DNA of 64,000 nucleotides from Macrotrachela quadricornifera (GCA_022393335.1 JAJEKB010021243.1:185466-249465), one strand, 5' to 3'. Shown: positions 11,570 to 24,571, numbered from the stretch's first letter. The notes: generated by a model not told the origin, from the letters alone. Numbers and translations: made by a program.

Positions 11570-12880
11570 TGAAAGAAATATTTATCATTCTTGTAGCGAA
11601 GGACATTTAATAGATCTTCAATCACACATATTTCAGGATGATCAATCAAATAATTATATTGATCAATTTTTACTACTTTTTCAGATTTTTTCAGCACTTC
11701 CTTATATTGTTAGTATAGGATTTCTGATTGATACATAATGATTAGCCAAATCATGATGGATAGATGAAAGAATATCCATTTGAATATTCAATGCATTCTT
11801 AACATTATTTTTGTGCTTCTTCCAATAGATCAAATTGACAAAAGAGATCATCGATATGATATAATGTGTTGCAATATTTTGTTAATCAGAACATATTGAT
11901 AATGTTCTATTGTTAATTCAAATTTTTCTTGTTTTTTGAAAACACAAGTAGGTTTAGCATAAATTGGAACTAATTAAGGATGATCTTTGGTAAGATAGGT
12001 CATATTATAATATCGAACGATTTTCGATCATGCGTAAGAGCTTATTCAAAATAGTCTTTCTTACCGTAAATCGAGCCAAAAGAATGTTCGAAGTAAAAGG
12101 GTTCATTTTTATTTTTAGATAATCCATTATAAAGAATAATTTCACATTCACAGATTTTTTTGGGCTTTGTGTCATTCATGTATCTTCAACATATAAGATG
12201 CTAAACGATGCATGAGATCTAGAGCATGAATTTCTGATGATATGATATTGGTTAGCAAACGTAGTTTAGAATTATTATCTCTTGTAAATTTCAATTAATG
12301 ATTCCAGATTTGAGTATGCATGTGTTTAATATCAACAATTTGAAAATCAAATACATAGAAAGGAGTATTTCATTTTCTGACAAAAAATAACTGATTTTAT
12401 TAAATCAAACAAATAGAACTGATTGAGCAGGCGCTAGGATTCATACTCATAAAACGAAAGAACATTCTTCACGAGAGATATTGTTCAAATATTAAAATTA
12501 GTTACAAAACTTTCTCATTATCCCGATATCAAATGTGCATAGTATATTTGGCCAAGCGGCTAAATATAGTTCTTCAAATTGTTTATATAAATCTTGAAAG
12601 ATGCTTCTCTTGTATGTTATCATGTAATTTAGTGATATTATTGAAAAGAAAGTAAAGATTGAATTGAGTTAGTGTAAATCATGAAGTTGAAATAGTACCT
12701 CTTGAGTTCATAAACCTGAAATGACAGGAAAAATATTTTCGTATTTGTCATCTCAAATGTAATTAACACATTTATTTGGACCATTGAACGTTTTAATCGA
12801 GTTCGTAACACAATAAAATTCTTTAGCGAACAAGTTATTTCCACTTTTCTTATGTTCAACAATCCAAACAACAAAAAAAA
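11570..12880 (-). pseudogene. Decayed ADP-ribosyltransferase / tetratricopeptide-repeat gene
   Basis: Minus-strand protein remnants lie in collinear order but in shifting frames with stops. From 5' to 3': a hydrophobic N-terminal piece (about 12870-12640); a stretch near 12560 reading ELYLAAWPN; at about 12395-12330 an ART-like C-terminal block with ENEILLSM, resembling the E-x-E region followed by a beta strand; then DNNSKLRLLTN and LMHRLASYMLKIHE at about 12290-12180; then TPR-like pieces, DHPQLVPIYA near 11980 and ALNIQMDILSSIHHDLANHY near 11780, matching the ALEIQ...LPSNHPDLA..Y pattern of kinesin-light-chain type TPRs. Bdelloids carry many such ART-TPR genes. Frameshifts and stops indicate it is broken. 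The identification rests on motif order that I recognise, not on an alignment. Confidence 0.6.
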
Positions 12881-13780
12881 TCATAAAAATTTAAACATCG
12901 TAATAGCACATAAGACATTTATAATTATCTTGTTGCATGCTTTATTATTATTTTAATCACGTTTTTTTGTCCTTTATTGAGTAAATAGCATACTATAATA
13001 AAATATCTTTAAAGGTGTCAACTTTTTCAATGTATAAATCATCCGACATAGGAAAAACTTTTGAAAAATAAAAATGAATTTTTGTCTATTTTATATAATC
13101 CTTTAATGGTAGTATACAGAACAGATTTTTACTCCATTGACCTACTTTTTTTTATCGCTATAGCTCTTTGATTGACCTATAAAATCACTAATTAATATTG
13201 TTATATGTTAAATTTTATATTGACCTCAAACAAGAAAAATAAAATTCTTTTGAATAGTTTTGGTTTTTTTTGTATCTTTCTCTCTTAATTATATTTGGTG
13301 ATATCTATGTGGTGAATCATTATGTTCTATTTGTCTATTAATAGAGAAAGAAAGGGTAAACAGTCTACAATATATTTTTTTTTGCACTACAAAACCAGAA
13401 TGCAGTTCTTTCGCTTCACGACAAAACGTGTGTAGACTCGTGACATATGCACTCTTTTTACATCATCCTTTCATGGGAGAGAAGATTATGTGTTTGTCTA
13501 TCATTCTTTTAATTCTTACTCACATTCCTCTCTATAAAAAAAACGTAGAAAAAAGTTTAAAAAACCTATTTAGCACTCTACGGTCGTTTGCCAAACTTAT
13601 TTTGACATATTGTATAGCATATAAAAATGTTTGCAAAATTCTGAAAATTCCTTTCTTTTTTTTGAAGAATAAATATGAGTTAGAGAGTTAAATATCTCCT
13701 AAATTATCAAGAGAAAAAGTTTATTGAAGCAAAATACATTTACTATAAATTTGAAAGATACAATTTAATCTACGATTATC
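12881..13780. other. Upstream region of the nuclear receptor
   Basis: AT-rich spacer; no gene, repeat or RNA that I can support. An 87-codon plus-strand frame at 13428-13691 has no recognisable motif. Confidence 0.4.
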
Positions 13781-14987
13781 ATGCAAAAGTCAAAAATAGG
13801 TTCACAGCTGTGTAAAATATGTGGAGCTTCTGCTATTTATTCGTATGTTGGTGTTATTGTATGTCCTTCTTGTAAAATGTTTTTTAAACGTAATGCAGAA
13901 ACAAGACAAGTAAGATCAAAGACAAAAAATATATTTGTTTCTTTTTTTTTTATATATAGACTATTTTTTAGGGATATTTTAAATGTCGTTTTCGTGGTCA
14001 TTGTGAAGTTAATATGTATAATCGTCGTACCTGTTCTTCTTGTCGACTTAAAAAATGTTTTACAAGTGGAATGCAAATTGAAATGCTTCGATCCTATAAG
14101 ATGACTAACAATAAAAAAGATCAAAAGAAAAAACTAATAATAGCATCGAAAATTTTATCAAAACGAAAAGAAAAACATTGGTCAAAACAAGTAAAATTCT
14201 CTTATATAATTTATTAATTGGAAAATATTCTTAATTTTAGTTGTCAATTTTGAAATTACAATCAAATCAATTGATGTTAAATATTAATGAATGGAATCTT
14301 CTATTAAATTTGACTCGTTGTTATGATAAATACAATGGATTTTCATTAGCTCAACGTTATACACACGACCAACATGATTTACCACCAAAAATGCGTTTTA
14401 AATTAGCATCAGTTACTGAATTTTATATATCATTAATAAATGAAACTCAAATTTTATTCAAAAATAATCCTTATTTTATTTCCTTATGTTCACATGATCG
14501 TTCCATTTTATTCCATAATATAATACAATATATTGGAATTTCTAATATATATCTTATAGGATATTATACTCAACTATTCGACGATATAACTTTCTATAAA
14601 TCTTCTGAAATTATTTTTGGATCGAATACATTAATTTTTAGTAAATATGTAATTAATCAATTTATTTTTGATAGTATATTTGTTAAATTAATACTTACAT
14701 TATTTGTTTTTTCAACATTTAATTATACACATTATAGAAATATTGCTCCGATTAATCTAATGAATATTAAAGAAATTTTATATATTCAAGATATGTATAC
14801 TGTATTAGCATGGCAATATTTAATCAATAAATATGGTTATATACCAGCTATCAAATATTTTTCTCATCTTATTAGATGTCTTTTTTTGATAAATGATGCT
14901 CTTATGGAAGCAGTTAAGCATAAACAATATACAAATATGATTGATTTCATTCTCAAACAAACTGAAGAGACATTTTTAGAAATTTGA
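13781..14987 (+). CDS. Nuclear hormone receptor
   Basis: Three exons: 13781-13909, 13972-14190, 14241-14987; 364 residues. The DNA-binding domain begins almost at the start: first C4 finger LCKICGAS...VCPSCKMFFKR (about residues 9-38), second finger CRFRGHCEV...TCSSCRLKKCF. The P-box reads CPSCK rather than the CEGCK or CESCK seen in most receptors, so DNA half-site preference is uncertain. A basic linker leads to a ligand-binding domain of about 230 residues, rich in helices (DLPPKMRFKLASVTEFY is like the helix-3 region), poorly conserved and without an obvious AF-2 LLxEMF motif. It would act as a nuclear transcription factor; the ligand is unknown. Divergent receptors like this are expanded in rotifers. 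Confidence 0.9.
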
Positions 14988-15170
14988 ATAATTTGTTTAA
15001 TATTTGTAAATAATAATTAAATATAGTTATGTAAATATTTTAAATAAAAGGCATATTTTTATTTTCTTTTTAAATACCTATCACTAGAAGTTTAAATTTT
15101 AGTATTATTAAATAAAGTTTATTAACGAGATTGTTCAAAAGAAAATGAAAACATAACTTGAATCTTAATA

Positions 15171-16272
15171 TTAAACATGATGCATTTGTGGAATTGAATT
15201 GGACGGTAATTCTGTTTCTTGAAATGATCTTCTTATATTTCCCAATTGATATTCTTGCATTGTCATATGTGCATGATGATGTTCAAGTGCAGACCATGTT
15301 GTATCATTATTAACACCATCATCAGATGCAGTAAGTGATATAACACGTATACGAGATGGTATATTATGTTCATCAAGTGTTGTTTGTACACTTGCATCAC
15401 AACATTTTATTGTTTGATGACAATTTGAACAAATAAAATGTGTAGAAGGATAACGATGAACAGCATTTGATTTAAAAAGTGATTCAGCTAGACGAAGATT
15501 ACCTGTAGCTATTGTTGGAGTTGGAATAGGTACTGATGAAACAGAAGAAGTTGTATTAATTAATGGAATTGATGTAACAAAAGTTGGTGGAAATGTAGGT
15601 ATTAATACACTATGTTGTGAATGTGTAGGTTGATTGGAAGATATCTAATATATATATATAATAAAAGATTTTTATTTGAAATTAAAATAAAATCAATTGA
15701 TATATATTAATCATATAAAAATTACTTGTTCGAAATCATAATATAACCAAAAAAAACAGATTAATTTCCAATACAAAATAAATTACTGTCGGTTAAAGGA
15801 AGAATTAAATTTGTTGAAAATAATATTTTCTTATAATTTAATGGCACGTCAATTAATTATTTAACAAAATTTAGGATATATAAAAAATTTCTTTTTTTTT
15901 AAATTAACTTACAGATTCATTTTTATTTTTTAATTGTTCTTGAATATGTTCTGATGTTGTTGAAATAAATTCATTTGGATATCGATGTAAAAGTCTAACA
16001 GCTAAATTACAATCATCTTTATATCGTTGTTTTTCATATTCGATTTCATTAACTGTATCTTGTAAAGATATAATTTGTTGTTTTGTATTTATTAATTCAT
16101 GTTCTAATTGATTTTTTTCATTTGAATATGTTTCAACAATTGAAAGTATTCGTTCTTCTAATAAACAATTTTGTTTTTGTAATTCACCATGTAAATCAAC
16201 TAATTTAATATAACGTTCACGCATTAATTCAAGTTCACGTGTAAGTGAACTAATTTGTTCATTATTATTCAT
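15171..16272 (-). CDS. Coiled-coil protein, possibly TJAP1/BEGAIN-like
   Basis: Two exons: 16272-15913 and 15644-15171; 277 residues. Residues 1-95 form a strong coiled coil (SLTRELELMRERY onwards), ending in YKDDCNLAVRLLHRYPNEF. This latter phrase reminds me of the conserved segment of tight-junction-associated protein 1 and BEGAIN, but I cannot verify it. The second exon encodes a Pro/Thr/Ser-rich linker, then HFICSNCHQTIKCCDASVQT, a four-cysteine cluster that may bind zinc, and a low-complexity tail ending in QMHHV. The intron is in phase 0. Role, if the family guess is right, would be a scaffold at cell junctions or synapses; otherwise unknown. Confidence 0.75.
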
Positions 16273-17866
16273 TTTTAAATATAAGATTATCTATTTATCA
16301 TTAATCTAATTTTGTATTTATTTTGTCTGTAATAAAAATATTCATGTGTTATTTAATTGATATCATGATCAGTTTAGTTTTTATACAATCTATAATATAA
16401 AATAATTATGTTCAAGTACGACGAGTTTAAATATAAAGAACGATCATAATCGCTTAAAGATCGTATTATTATATTTTCAGATTATATACAAATCGAACAA
16501 ATGTGTACTATTCATTATTAGTACAGATGAAATTCGATCAATGTCAATAGATTATTACATTGAGATTTTGAATTCCATAAATTAATTTCATTTAGTTTAT
16601 TATGATGATTAACAAGTGTTGAATGAAAATAATAATAGGATACAATTTTATTTTTACTAATAATTGATACGCCATTTTAAGTAAAAGCTACAATTATAAA
16701 TATGAGTCAGAAGGGCCTTGATTGATTGCTAGAGCAATTGATTTATAACAATAGATGTCACTTATTAGTGTACTTTTTGAAATATTTAAAAAAAGTTTGT
16801 TTTTTTTTGTTTTAAATTACATTAATAAAATCTTCATAATCCATTGTAAAAAATAAATTTTCTTTGATTCATTAAATTTTAACAAATAGAACATCTTATG
16901 TATGTATACGAACTTTCTTTAAAAAATACTACTTCGTTTACAAAAGGGTAAAAGACGAAATATTATTCTCTCCGTTCTGCCGAAAGATAGAATGTATGTC
17001 AATAGTTATATATATATATAGATGCTTTCTTTATATTTGTTTAAAACAGGTATCTCCAGGCATTTTATTATGAATGAATATTTATATATTAAACTACGTA
17101 ATAATCTTTTACATTTCGTAGATACATACACCTGATTCAATAACATGGATATATTTCGAATTTATGTAGTGAAATAAAAATGACATCATAATAAATTTTT
17201 ATCAATCGTAAATTTCATGCTAAATGAATATATATTCATAAGTTCTTTTAATTACGTAGAATATAAATGAGATTTAAATGTTTTGCATCGAATAAACTAT
17301 AGGTAATACTTATTTAATTGAAAAGAACCATAAACATTTAAGATATATTTATTATTCTATAGATAGTTAGATAAAAAGATTGAAATTCTTCGTATAGGTT
17401 CTTAACGAAAATAAACCAATTTGTTTTTGAATAGTAGTAAAATATTTTTTGTGTAGGTTTTTGTTTTCGTGATCATTTCTGAACTTTCCGGACATATTTT
17501 ATTCATATATAATACTATAGTATCCTTTTTATTACATGAAAAGTGCCTTCTTTTCTCTTTTTTCTCTCTCTTTCGTTCTTTTTTATCACGAATATTTTCA
17601 TCGTCATTTTATTCTCTTTCTATTACATTCGACAAAGTACATAGGGCAAATGAAAAGAAAAACAACAATAACAAGACAATCCCTCTTTTTTTTTTCGCGT
17701 GTTCGTTTTATTTTTAGTTATCTTCGTAAGAATAAGAAGATGATAAATTTATTTGCTTTTGCTTTTTTGTTTTTATAGATCATTTACCTTTGAACAAATT
17801 TTCATTATTTATTAAAGTAATGAATTTTAAATGAATTTTATTTTAATTTAATTAAATTATTTTAGT
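16273..17866. other. Upstream region of aldolase
   Basis: No gene seen. The aldolase ATG lies one base after a splice-acceptor-like TTATTTTAG (to 17865), so a non-coding first exon and its promoter probably lie in 17400-17780, where pyrimidine tracts and two overlapping open frames without motifs are found. Confidence 0.45.
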
Positions 17867-19340
17867 ATGCCTCAATATTTATCTGCTGATAAAGAAAAAG
17901 AGTTGGTTGAAACCGCCGCTCTCCTTATGACTAAAGGCAAGGGTTTATTAGCAGCTGATGAATCAACTGGTAAAATAAAAGATTAAATTATTAAATATTT
18001 AAAGTTTCGTTTTTTGGTATCTTTTAGGTTCAATCGCTAAACGTCTTCAATCAATTACTCTTGAAAATAGTGAAGAAAATCGTCGTCTTTATCGTCAAAT
18101 GCTTTTTACTGGTTCAAAAGATCTTGCTAATCATATATCTGGTGTTATCTTTTTTCATGAAACATTCTATCAAGTTGATGATAATCAAAAACCATTCCGA
18201 GAAACTTTAAAAGAAAAAGGTATTGTTCCGGGTATTAAAGTTGATAAAGGTCTTATATCATTGGCTGGTACTGATGGTGAAAATACAACACAAGGTCTTG
18301 ATAGTCTTGGTGAACGATGTGCACAATATTATAAAGATGGTGCTCGATTTGCTAAATGGCGTATGAAATTTTATTTAAATTTTTAATCTTTTAAAAATTT
18401 TGATTTATTTAGGATGTGCATTAAAAATTGGTGATGGTTTACCATCAGAATTAGCTATTCGTGAAACAACAAATGTTTTAGCACGTTATGCATCAATTTG
18501 TCAGCAAGTAAACAAAAAAAAAAGAAAAAATTTTATTTTATCATTTTCTTTTCTCTTAGAATGGTCTTGTACCAATTGTTGAACCAGAAGTAAATTTTAG
18601 TTAATTAAATGTATAATTATATACTGAATTTATTTTGTTTAGGTATTACCAGAAGGTGATCATGATTTAGAAACATGTCAACGTGTAACAGAAAAAGTCT
18701 TAGCTGCAACATATAAAGCACTTAGTGAGCATCATGTTTTCTTAGAAGGAACATTACTTAAACCAAATATGGTCACAGCTGGTAAGAATATTTTTTAATT
18801 AATTTATTTAACAAAAAAAAAATACAAAGTTTTTTTAAGGTTTTGATTGTAAAAAAAAATATACACCAGAAGATATTGGTCGTGCAACAGTAACAGCATT
18901 ACAAAGAACAGTACCAGCTGCTGTTCCAGGCATCTGTTTTCTTTCAGGTTTGTTTGGTTGTAGTTTTTTTTTCTTTTGTTATTTTTTTTTAATAAAATTC
19001 TATTTTTAGGTGGTCAATCAGAAGAAGAAGCTTCAATTAATTTAAATGCTATTAATCAATATCAAGGCAAAAAACCATGGGCATTAACATTCAGTTATGG
19101 ACGTGCATTACAAGCTAGTGTTCTTAAAGCATGGGCTGGTAAATCAGAAAATGTATCTAATGCTCAAGATCAACTTCTTAAACGTGCTCAAGTAAAAAGA
19201 AATAAATAAATATTTTTATTTATTTATTTATTTATTTATTCGTTTAGGCTCATGGAGCTGCTGCCAAAGGTGAATATACAGGTGGTGCTGGTGGTACAGC
19301 TGGTGGACAATCATTATTTGAAGCTGGTCGAAACTATTAA
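17867..19340 (+). CDS. ALDO: Fructose-bisphosphate aldolase, class I
   Basis: Eight exons: 17867-17969, 18028-18360, 18413-18507, 18560-18589, 18643-18781, 18840-18947, 19010-19191, 19248-19340; 1083 bases, 360 residues, the usual length. It cleaves fructose 1,6-bisphosphate to glyceraldehyde 3-phosphate and DHAP in cytosolic glycolysis. Visible signatures are [17 protein letters not shown] near the N-terminus, the Schiff-base lysine at about K227 in [11 protein letters not shown], the phosphate-binding [23 protein letters not shown] and the C-terminal tyrosine in FEAGRNY. Exon 4 is only 30 bases (GLVPIVEPE). Intron 7 carries a TTTA microsatellite (about 19209-19240). All active-site blocks are intact, so the enzyme should be functional. 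Confidence 0.97.
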
Positions 19341-20988
19341 GATAAAGATATATTATTAACTAGAAGAATATAAAAATCATTTTATTTTCCTGGTATTATC
19401 TTAATATGTAGCTTTATCATTTTTCTTTCTAATATTTTTTAACAGAAAAACAAAGAGAACACAAATTGATATTTATATTATCTAGTTAATCTTTATCTTG
19501 TTGTTTTTTTCTTTTGTGATTTTTATTTTTTGTATTTGTGGGTGTGAACATCAGGAAACATGATAGAAATGTTTATGATTTGTCATAATAAACAAACAGG
19601 TATAGCCTTTTAATGATTTATAATATTTAACTTTTTCTTTCGTTTTTTCTATTTGCTCTTGATGAAATAGTTTATTCGATATAAACTTTAATCCAATATA
19701 ATCAAGTGACCTATACAGAAAAAAAAGAACAGTTAAAAATACGTTATTTTGATAATAAATGAATAAATATATAGAGTATATTCTCGAAAGAGAAAAAGCC
19801 AAGGTTTTATTATTTACAAATATGTTTAATATAATACGGTCGAGCACGTTCTTAACAACGAAAAATACGATTTTATTACACGTATTCTTAACTGATAAAA
19901 CGAATGTATTTAAATACATCCTAAAAAACTTTCAGAATGTATTTTAACTATTTATTTTAAAATATTTGATATAAGAGCTTATTGATCCATATTTCTCTCT
20001 GATGTTCCAGAAATGATAAACCTCTTTATATTATATTTCTCCTTTTAATTAAAACACTTTTTTCTATTAAAAGATAACGTTTGAAAAAAAGTTAAAAGCT
20101 AAGAACATATAAATAACTGTAAAAAGTAAATAAGAGATGCCTCATAATAAAGGACTCGACATTGTATTTCATATTTGAATATCTAAATATATTTTATTAA
20201 GAAAATAAAATAACTGCGAATTCAGTGCAATTAATTCCCATAAAGATGTAAATCGGTTGCACAAGATTGTAAAGGTTTTTACACTGCATCTTGTAAGATA
20301 TTTTATTTTTTAATAAACTGTATTTAGAGACGCAAATATAAAATGCAAAAAGGCGACCACCTATTAAATATCACATATTTACCTTTTATAGTTGCTTGTA
20401 TGTCTTATCTTTTTTTTCAAATATATCTAAAACAGGTTTTTGGTCTAGCCATGTGTGCTTTTGTAAAGACTTTCAAAAGCGATTCTTTGATAAAAAGAAA
20501 AGTGTTTTAATTAAAGGAATAATACAGGAGAAATATAAAAAATACAGAAAAGCTTATTATATCTGGTACATCCGATAGTTAGTTTGAAAGAAGATATTAA
20601 TGATGAATTATCTTATTTTATTTCTTTATACAATAAGAATTCGATAATTTAAAAAATATGTTCGTTTGATCTACTGGTAACAAGTGTTCTATGATTTTTT
20701 TTTCTACATTCTTACAAAGTGAAAATGATTATTGTACTGATCAAATGATTTGTCCATCTGACGCTTTCCTTTTTTTTGTGTTTAAATTATCATTTGTCTT
20801 TTACTCAACATTTGAACGTATGATTCTATTCTCTCTGCTTACGAACGACATATTCTCATCATGATCTTGTTATCTAAGATAAAATTGATCGGTGAGATAT
20901 TTCATTCATTAGCATAAAATAATTTATTTATTAAACAAAATGAAGTTAGTAATAAAATTTATTTTTGTTTTTATGTTTGTTTATTTAA
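19341..20988. other. Intergenic between aldolase and the M13 protein
   Basis: The two genes converge. About 1.6 kb of AT-rich sequence with no supportable gene; open frames at 19551-19947 on both strands and 20396-20578 show no motif. Confidence 0.45.
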
Positions 20989-23900
20989 TTAATCAAAGCA
21001 TTTATTTGGTCTTGGTGTACATTGAAATGCTTGTGTAAATTCAGGCATATGAATAAGAGCAGCATTTAATGCTATTTTTTCATCATAAACGCCTAATTGT
21101 GTTTGTAATATTTGTGCAAGTGATTCTCTTTGAAAACATTGTGTTTGAGCATAAGCAAGAAAAAATGTTTGTTGACTTGTAAGACTTGTTCCAGGCATTT
21201 TAAATGTTTTCATTGGATTATCTTTCATTAAAGCATTATATGCAATACGTAGTGCACCAATATGTCGAAGTGTAGTTGGTGAAAATGGTTCACCAGCTAA
21301 TCGAATTTGAATTGGAATATTATTTATATAATATGTTAAAGTTTGTAATTCATTTACATAATAATCAGTTATACAATTACGACTATTATTATAAGCGGTA
21401 ATTGTTGGTGATGCCCACCAATCATATCGTGTTCCATTTGGTAAATGTGTTCGACCTAAATTCATTTTAAGATATAAATTATTCGTCAACTGTCAAATCG
21501 CTTTTTCAATTAAACCGACTGAGTTCTAGGTTATCGACTATGCTGATTTTCTATAAATTGATAGTTTTTTCCTGTTTTTCAAGGATAGTCTTGAACAAAC
21601 AACATTAAACTTTCGCAAAAATTTGGTTTAAAGTTAGTTTTCTATGAAACCATCATATAAGGGCATAAGGGAATTTTTGTGTCCCTATTTTGAATCAGCA
21701 TAATCGATTATCTAGAACTCAGTAGGTTTTATTGAAAAAGCCATTGGACAATCGACGATGTTTCCTCGTAAGTCATGAGTCGTATAATATTCTGAAACCA
21801 AAGTTAGGATTGCCTATCCATAAAGCCTGTCGAATCTGAATCTCAAGTTAAAAACTTTTACTACTAAAATTTGAGTTTCAGTTCAAATATTCATGGTCTC
21901 AACCGATTCTATCCATCAGATACGTACATTATTTTATTTAAGAAAATCTAAGATTTTTATATTATTCTTTATACTATAATAATTTTACCTTCAGGACCAT
22001 CTATACTAGCAAAAAGTTTTTGAGCAAGTAGAACACCTATTGATCCCATATTCATTGGCCTATAGAAAAAATATAAAACTTAAAAAAGTAAAACAAAATC
22101 AAATAAATATAATTTATACCATGGCCATTGAGAATTAACAAGTGGTTCATGCATACCACTAGCAATAACAAAAAGTTGATTAAAAAGTGCAATATAATCA
22201 AAAAGACGACTTGTTCGTGTTTCAAATAAATCCCAATGATCAAGTATAGTTGGATTTGCTAATGAAGTTGATAAACTCCATCGACGAAAATTATGATAAT
22301 AATATGCATTACGTAAATGTGATTCATCAGTAACCTCAAACTAAAATATAATTTATATATGTATATTATTTTCTTATTTAAGAAAATAAAAATATTTTTT
22401 TTCTTAAATACTTTTTCATAATAATCATCAAGTAATGCATCATTTGATGCAACTTGTGCATAACCAATAGCTGCTTTAAGTCCATCGATTTTTTCTTTTG
22501 CAATATTTTTTGTTGCATCATCAACCATCCATGTTGCATGATCATTCATATATTGTTTAAATCCATCTTTTAATGAATTAAAAATAGCTAGAACCTATAG
22601 AAATAATACCAAAAAAATAATATTTTATTTATATTAAAAATAAAATTTTACGGTTAAAACAATATTAGCATTATCTACTGAATTCATTGTATATAAACGT
22701 TGAACAGCAAGTGGAAATCGATGAATAACTTCACGTGTACAATAAGCTTCATTTGATGTATGTAATGCATAACCATAATAAGCATCAAGAAATATTCGAT
22801 GAGCATGAACATAATTATATGATAAATCTTCAATATATGTCCACATAAGACGCCAACGAAGATAATTATGAATCATTCGTGCAAATAATGGACTAAATTA
22901 ATAAATTATTATAAAAAAAGAAAAAAAAATTTAAATTATATTTACTCATTATTTTTTCCTAAAAGTTCAAATGCATCTGTAAAATACATTGAATTTGTTA
23001 CATAAACAGGTGTTAATACTGAAATAACACTTGAATCACCTAATTCATGTGGAATTAATTCAGTAAAATTAAACTAATAAAGAAAAAATTTACATATATT
23101 AATTATTTTTTTCTTTTTTTCATATATTTACTGAAAATTCAGATGACATATCTATTAAAGTCATTGTTCTTGGTTTATTATCAGTAGGACTACGTTTAAG
23201 ACTCTAAACAATTAAATAATGTATATATTATTTAAATTTATAATATAAATACACTTACTTCAGCTAAGAATTTTTCAATAGTATATACATCACTAGCAAT
23301 AAGAAATGCTCGATCACTAAGATTTGGATCATTTACACCTGCTTCTCGAGCAAGTAAACCTAATACTTCGGCAATATATAATTGGTAAGCTACACGACGC
23401 TAAAAAAAAATAAAACATTCAATATTATATGAGGAAAAAAGATGGTTTAAGGTAATGTCTTAATGTATAAAAAGGGTATTTTTTTAAAGAAAGAATAAAG
23501 CACGTACCTCGATTGAGTCTTAGTTAGGAAGATATTTACAGATGTAAGGGTTAAATTAGTTGACTTACTGATTCTGATACAGTATCATTATTCAAATAAT
23601 CATTGACTTCCATTGATAAACCAGCTGGATAAAACTAATGAAAAAAATCATACATAATTGATCATTTTTACTATATTTTTCTTTCTATACTTCAAGTCGT
23701 TTTATACTTGGATCATTTTCATCAAATCTTGTACGTAAACCAAATATAGCTAATACACCTAATAACAAAAAAATACATTTAGTTTAAATATAAATATGTA
23801 CTAATTTACCAAGATCTCCATGAATATGAGACATTTGTTGATAAACACTTTGTTCTTTTAATAAAGTATCTTGACTAGTACCTGGAATATTATCTAATAA

Positions 23901-24571
23901 AAACCAACCATCAATTGTATCAGGATCTTTCATCATTCCTAACATAAATTGTGCACTATTAGGTTGTCTTGCATAATCATCTCGACATTCAGAATAATAA
24001 GTCTAAAGAATTATTTTAAATAAAATATTAATTAAAATAATAAAAATTTCAACTAAACTTTAATTTTATATTCCCAACTTGTAGGTGTTAAACGAGATAT
24101 AGGTGCATCAAGTAAATGTTCAATTTCAATGTTACGTCGATTAATTATATCACCAATTATTGTTCGTTCAGCATCAAATGATTGAATTGGATGACTTCGT
24201 TGCCAATCTCCACAAGCATATGCATAAAAATCTTCACATAAACTTATCGATGCTGTTGTATCCATAGAACGTAATTGATATGCTGCTCCTGATATACATC
24301 CTTGTGTAAGACAAGTTTCATAATTAATAATTTCAGGTGTAGTAGTAGTAGTAGTACCAGTAGTCGTAGTACCAGTAGCCGTACTACCAGAACCACTGAC
24401 ATTTTTGTGATTATGCTGTGCTTCAACAATAACAGCAATGAGCAGCGAAAGTGAGAGTAAACCAAGGAATATAAAACTACCAATAATAATATGTTGACGA
24501 GTGATTCGTCTAGAAGAAGTTCTAGATGTTTCAGCTATTTCAAGTCCAGCAATTGGTGGTACAGATTTCAT
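20989..24571 (-). CDS. M13 (neprilysin/ECE) family membrane protein, predicted catalytically inactive
   Basis: Twelve exons on the minus strand (24571-24059, 24002-23810, 23758-23691, 23634-23569, 23399-23259, 23203-23132, 23073-22946, 22892-22652, 22594-22412, 22340-22120, 22059-21989, 21455-20989); 2364 bases, 787 residues. It is a type II membrane protein: cytosolic tail 1-27, membrane segment about 28-49, a Thr-rich stalk, then the ectodomain with conserved cysteines (CLTQGC, LCEDFYAYACGDW) and the M13 C-terminal LAYAQTQC...FQCTP. The zinc site is gone: where active members have IGxVIGHEITHAFD this reads IGVLLAQKLFASID (about 616-629), so HExxH is QKLFA. The GENIADNGG glutamate is also replaced (SPTTLRHIGA), as is the late catalytic histidine. 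The frame is intact, suggesting a retained non-enzymatic role such as a binding or decoy ectodomain. Confidence 0.9.
21484..21757. mobile_element. MITE-like inverted-repeat element in an intron of the M13 gene
   Basis: About 65 bases at each end are inverted copies: CGTC-A-TGTC-AAT-GCTTTTTCAAT followed by ACTGAGTTCTAG and TATGCTGATT occurs at the left end and, reversed, at the right. Arms are roughly 85 percent identical. It sits wholly in the last intron, ending 28 bases before the 3' splice site at 21455. No transposase inside and no certain target duplication, so the superfamily is open. Confidence 0.7.

Noticed and set aside
21456..21489. Last M13 exon starting at the TTG near 21489
   Set aside because: Splicing there gives the wrong phase and a stop; the acceptor at 21456/21455 joins DGPEG to RTHLPNGTRYDWW in frame, matching the family.
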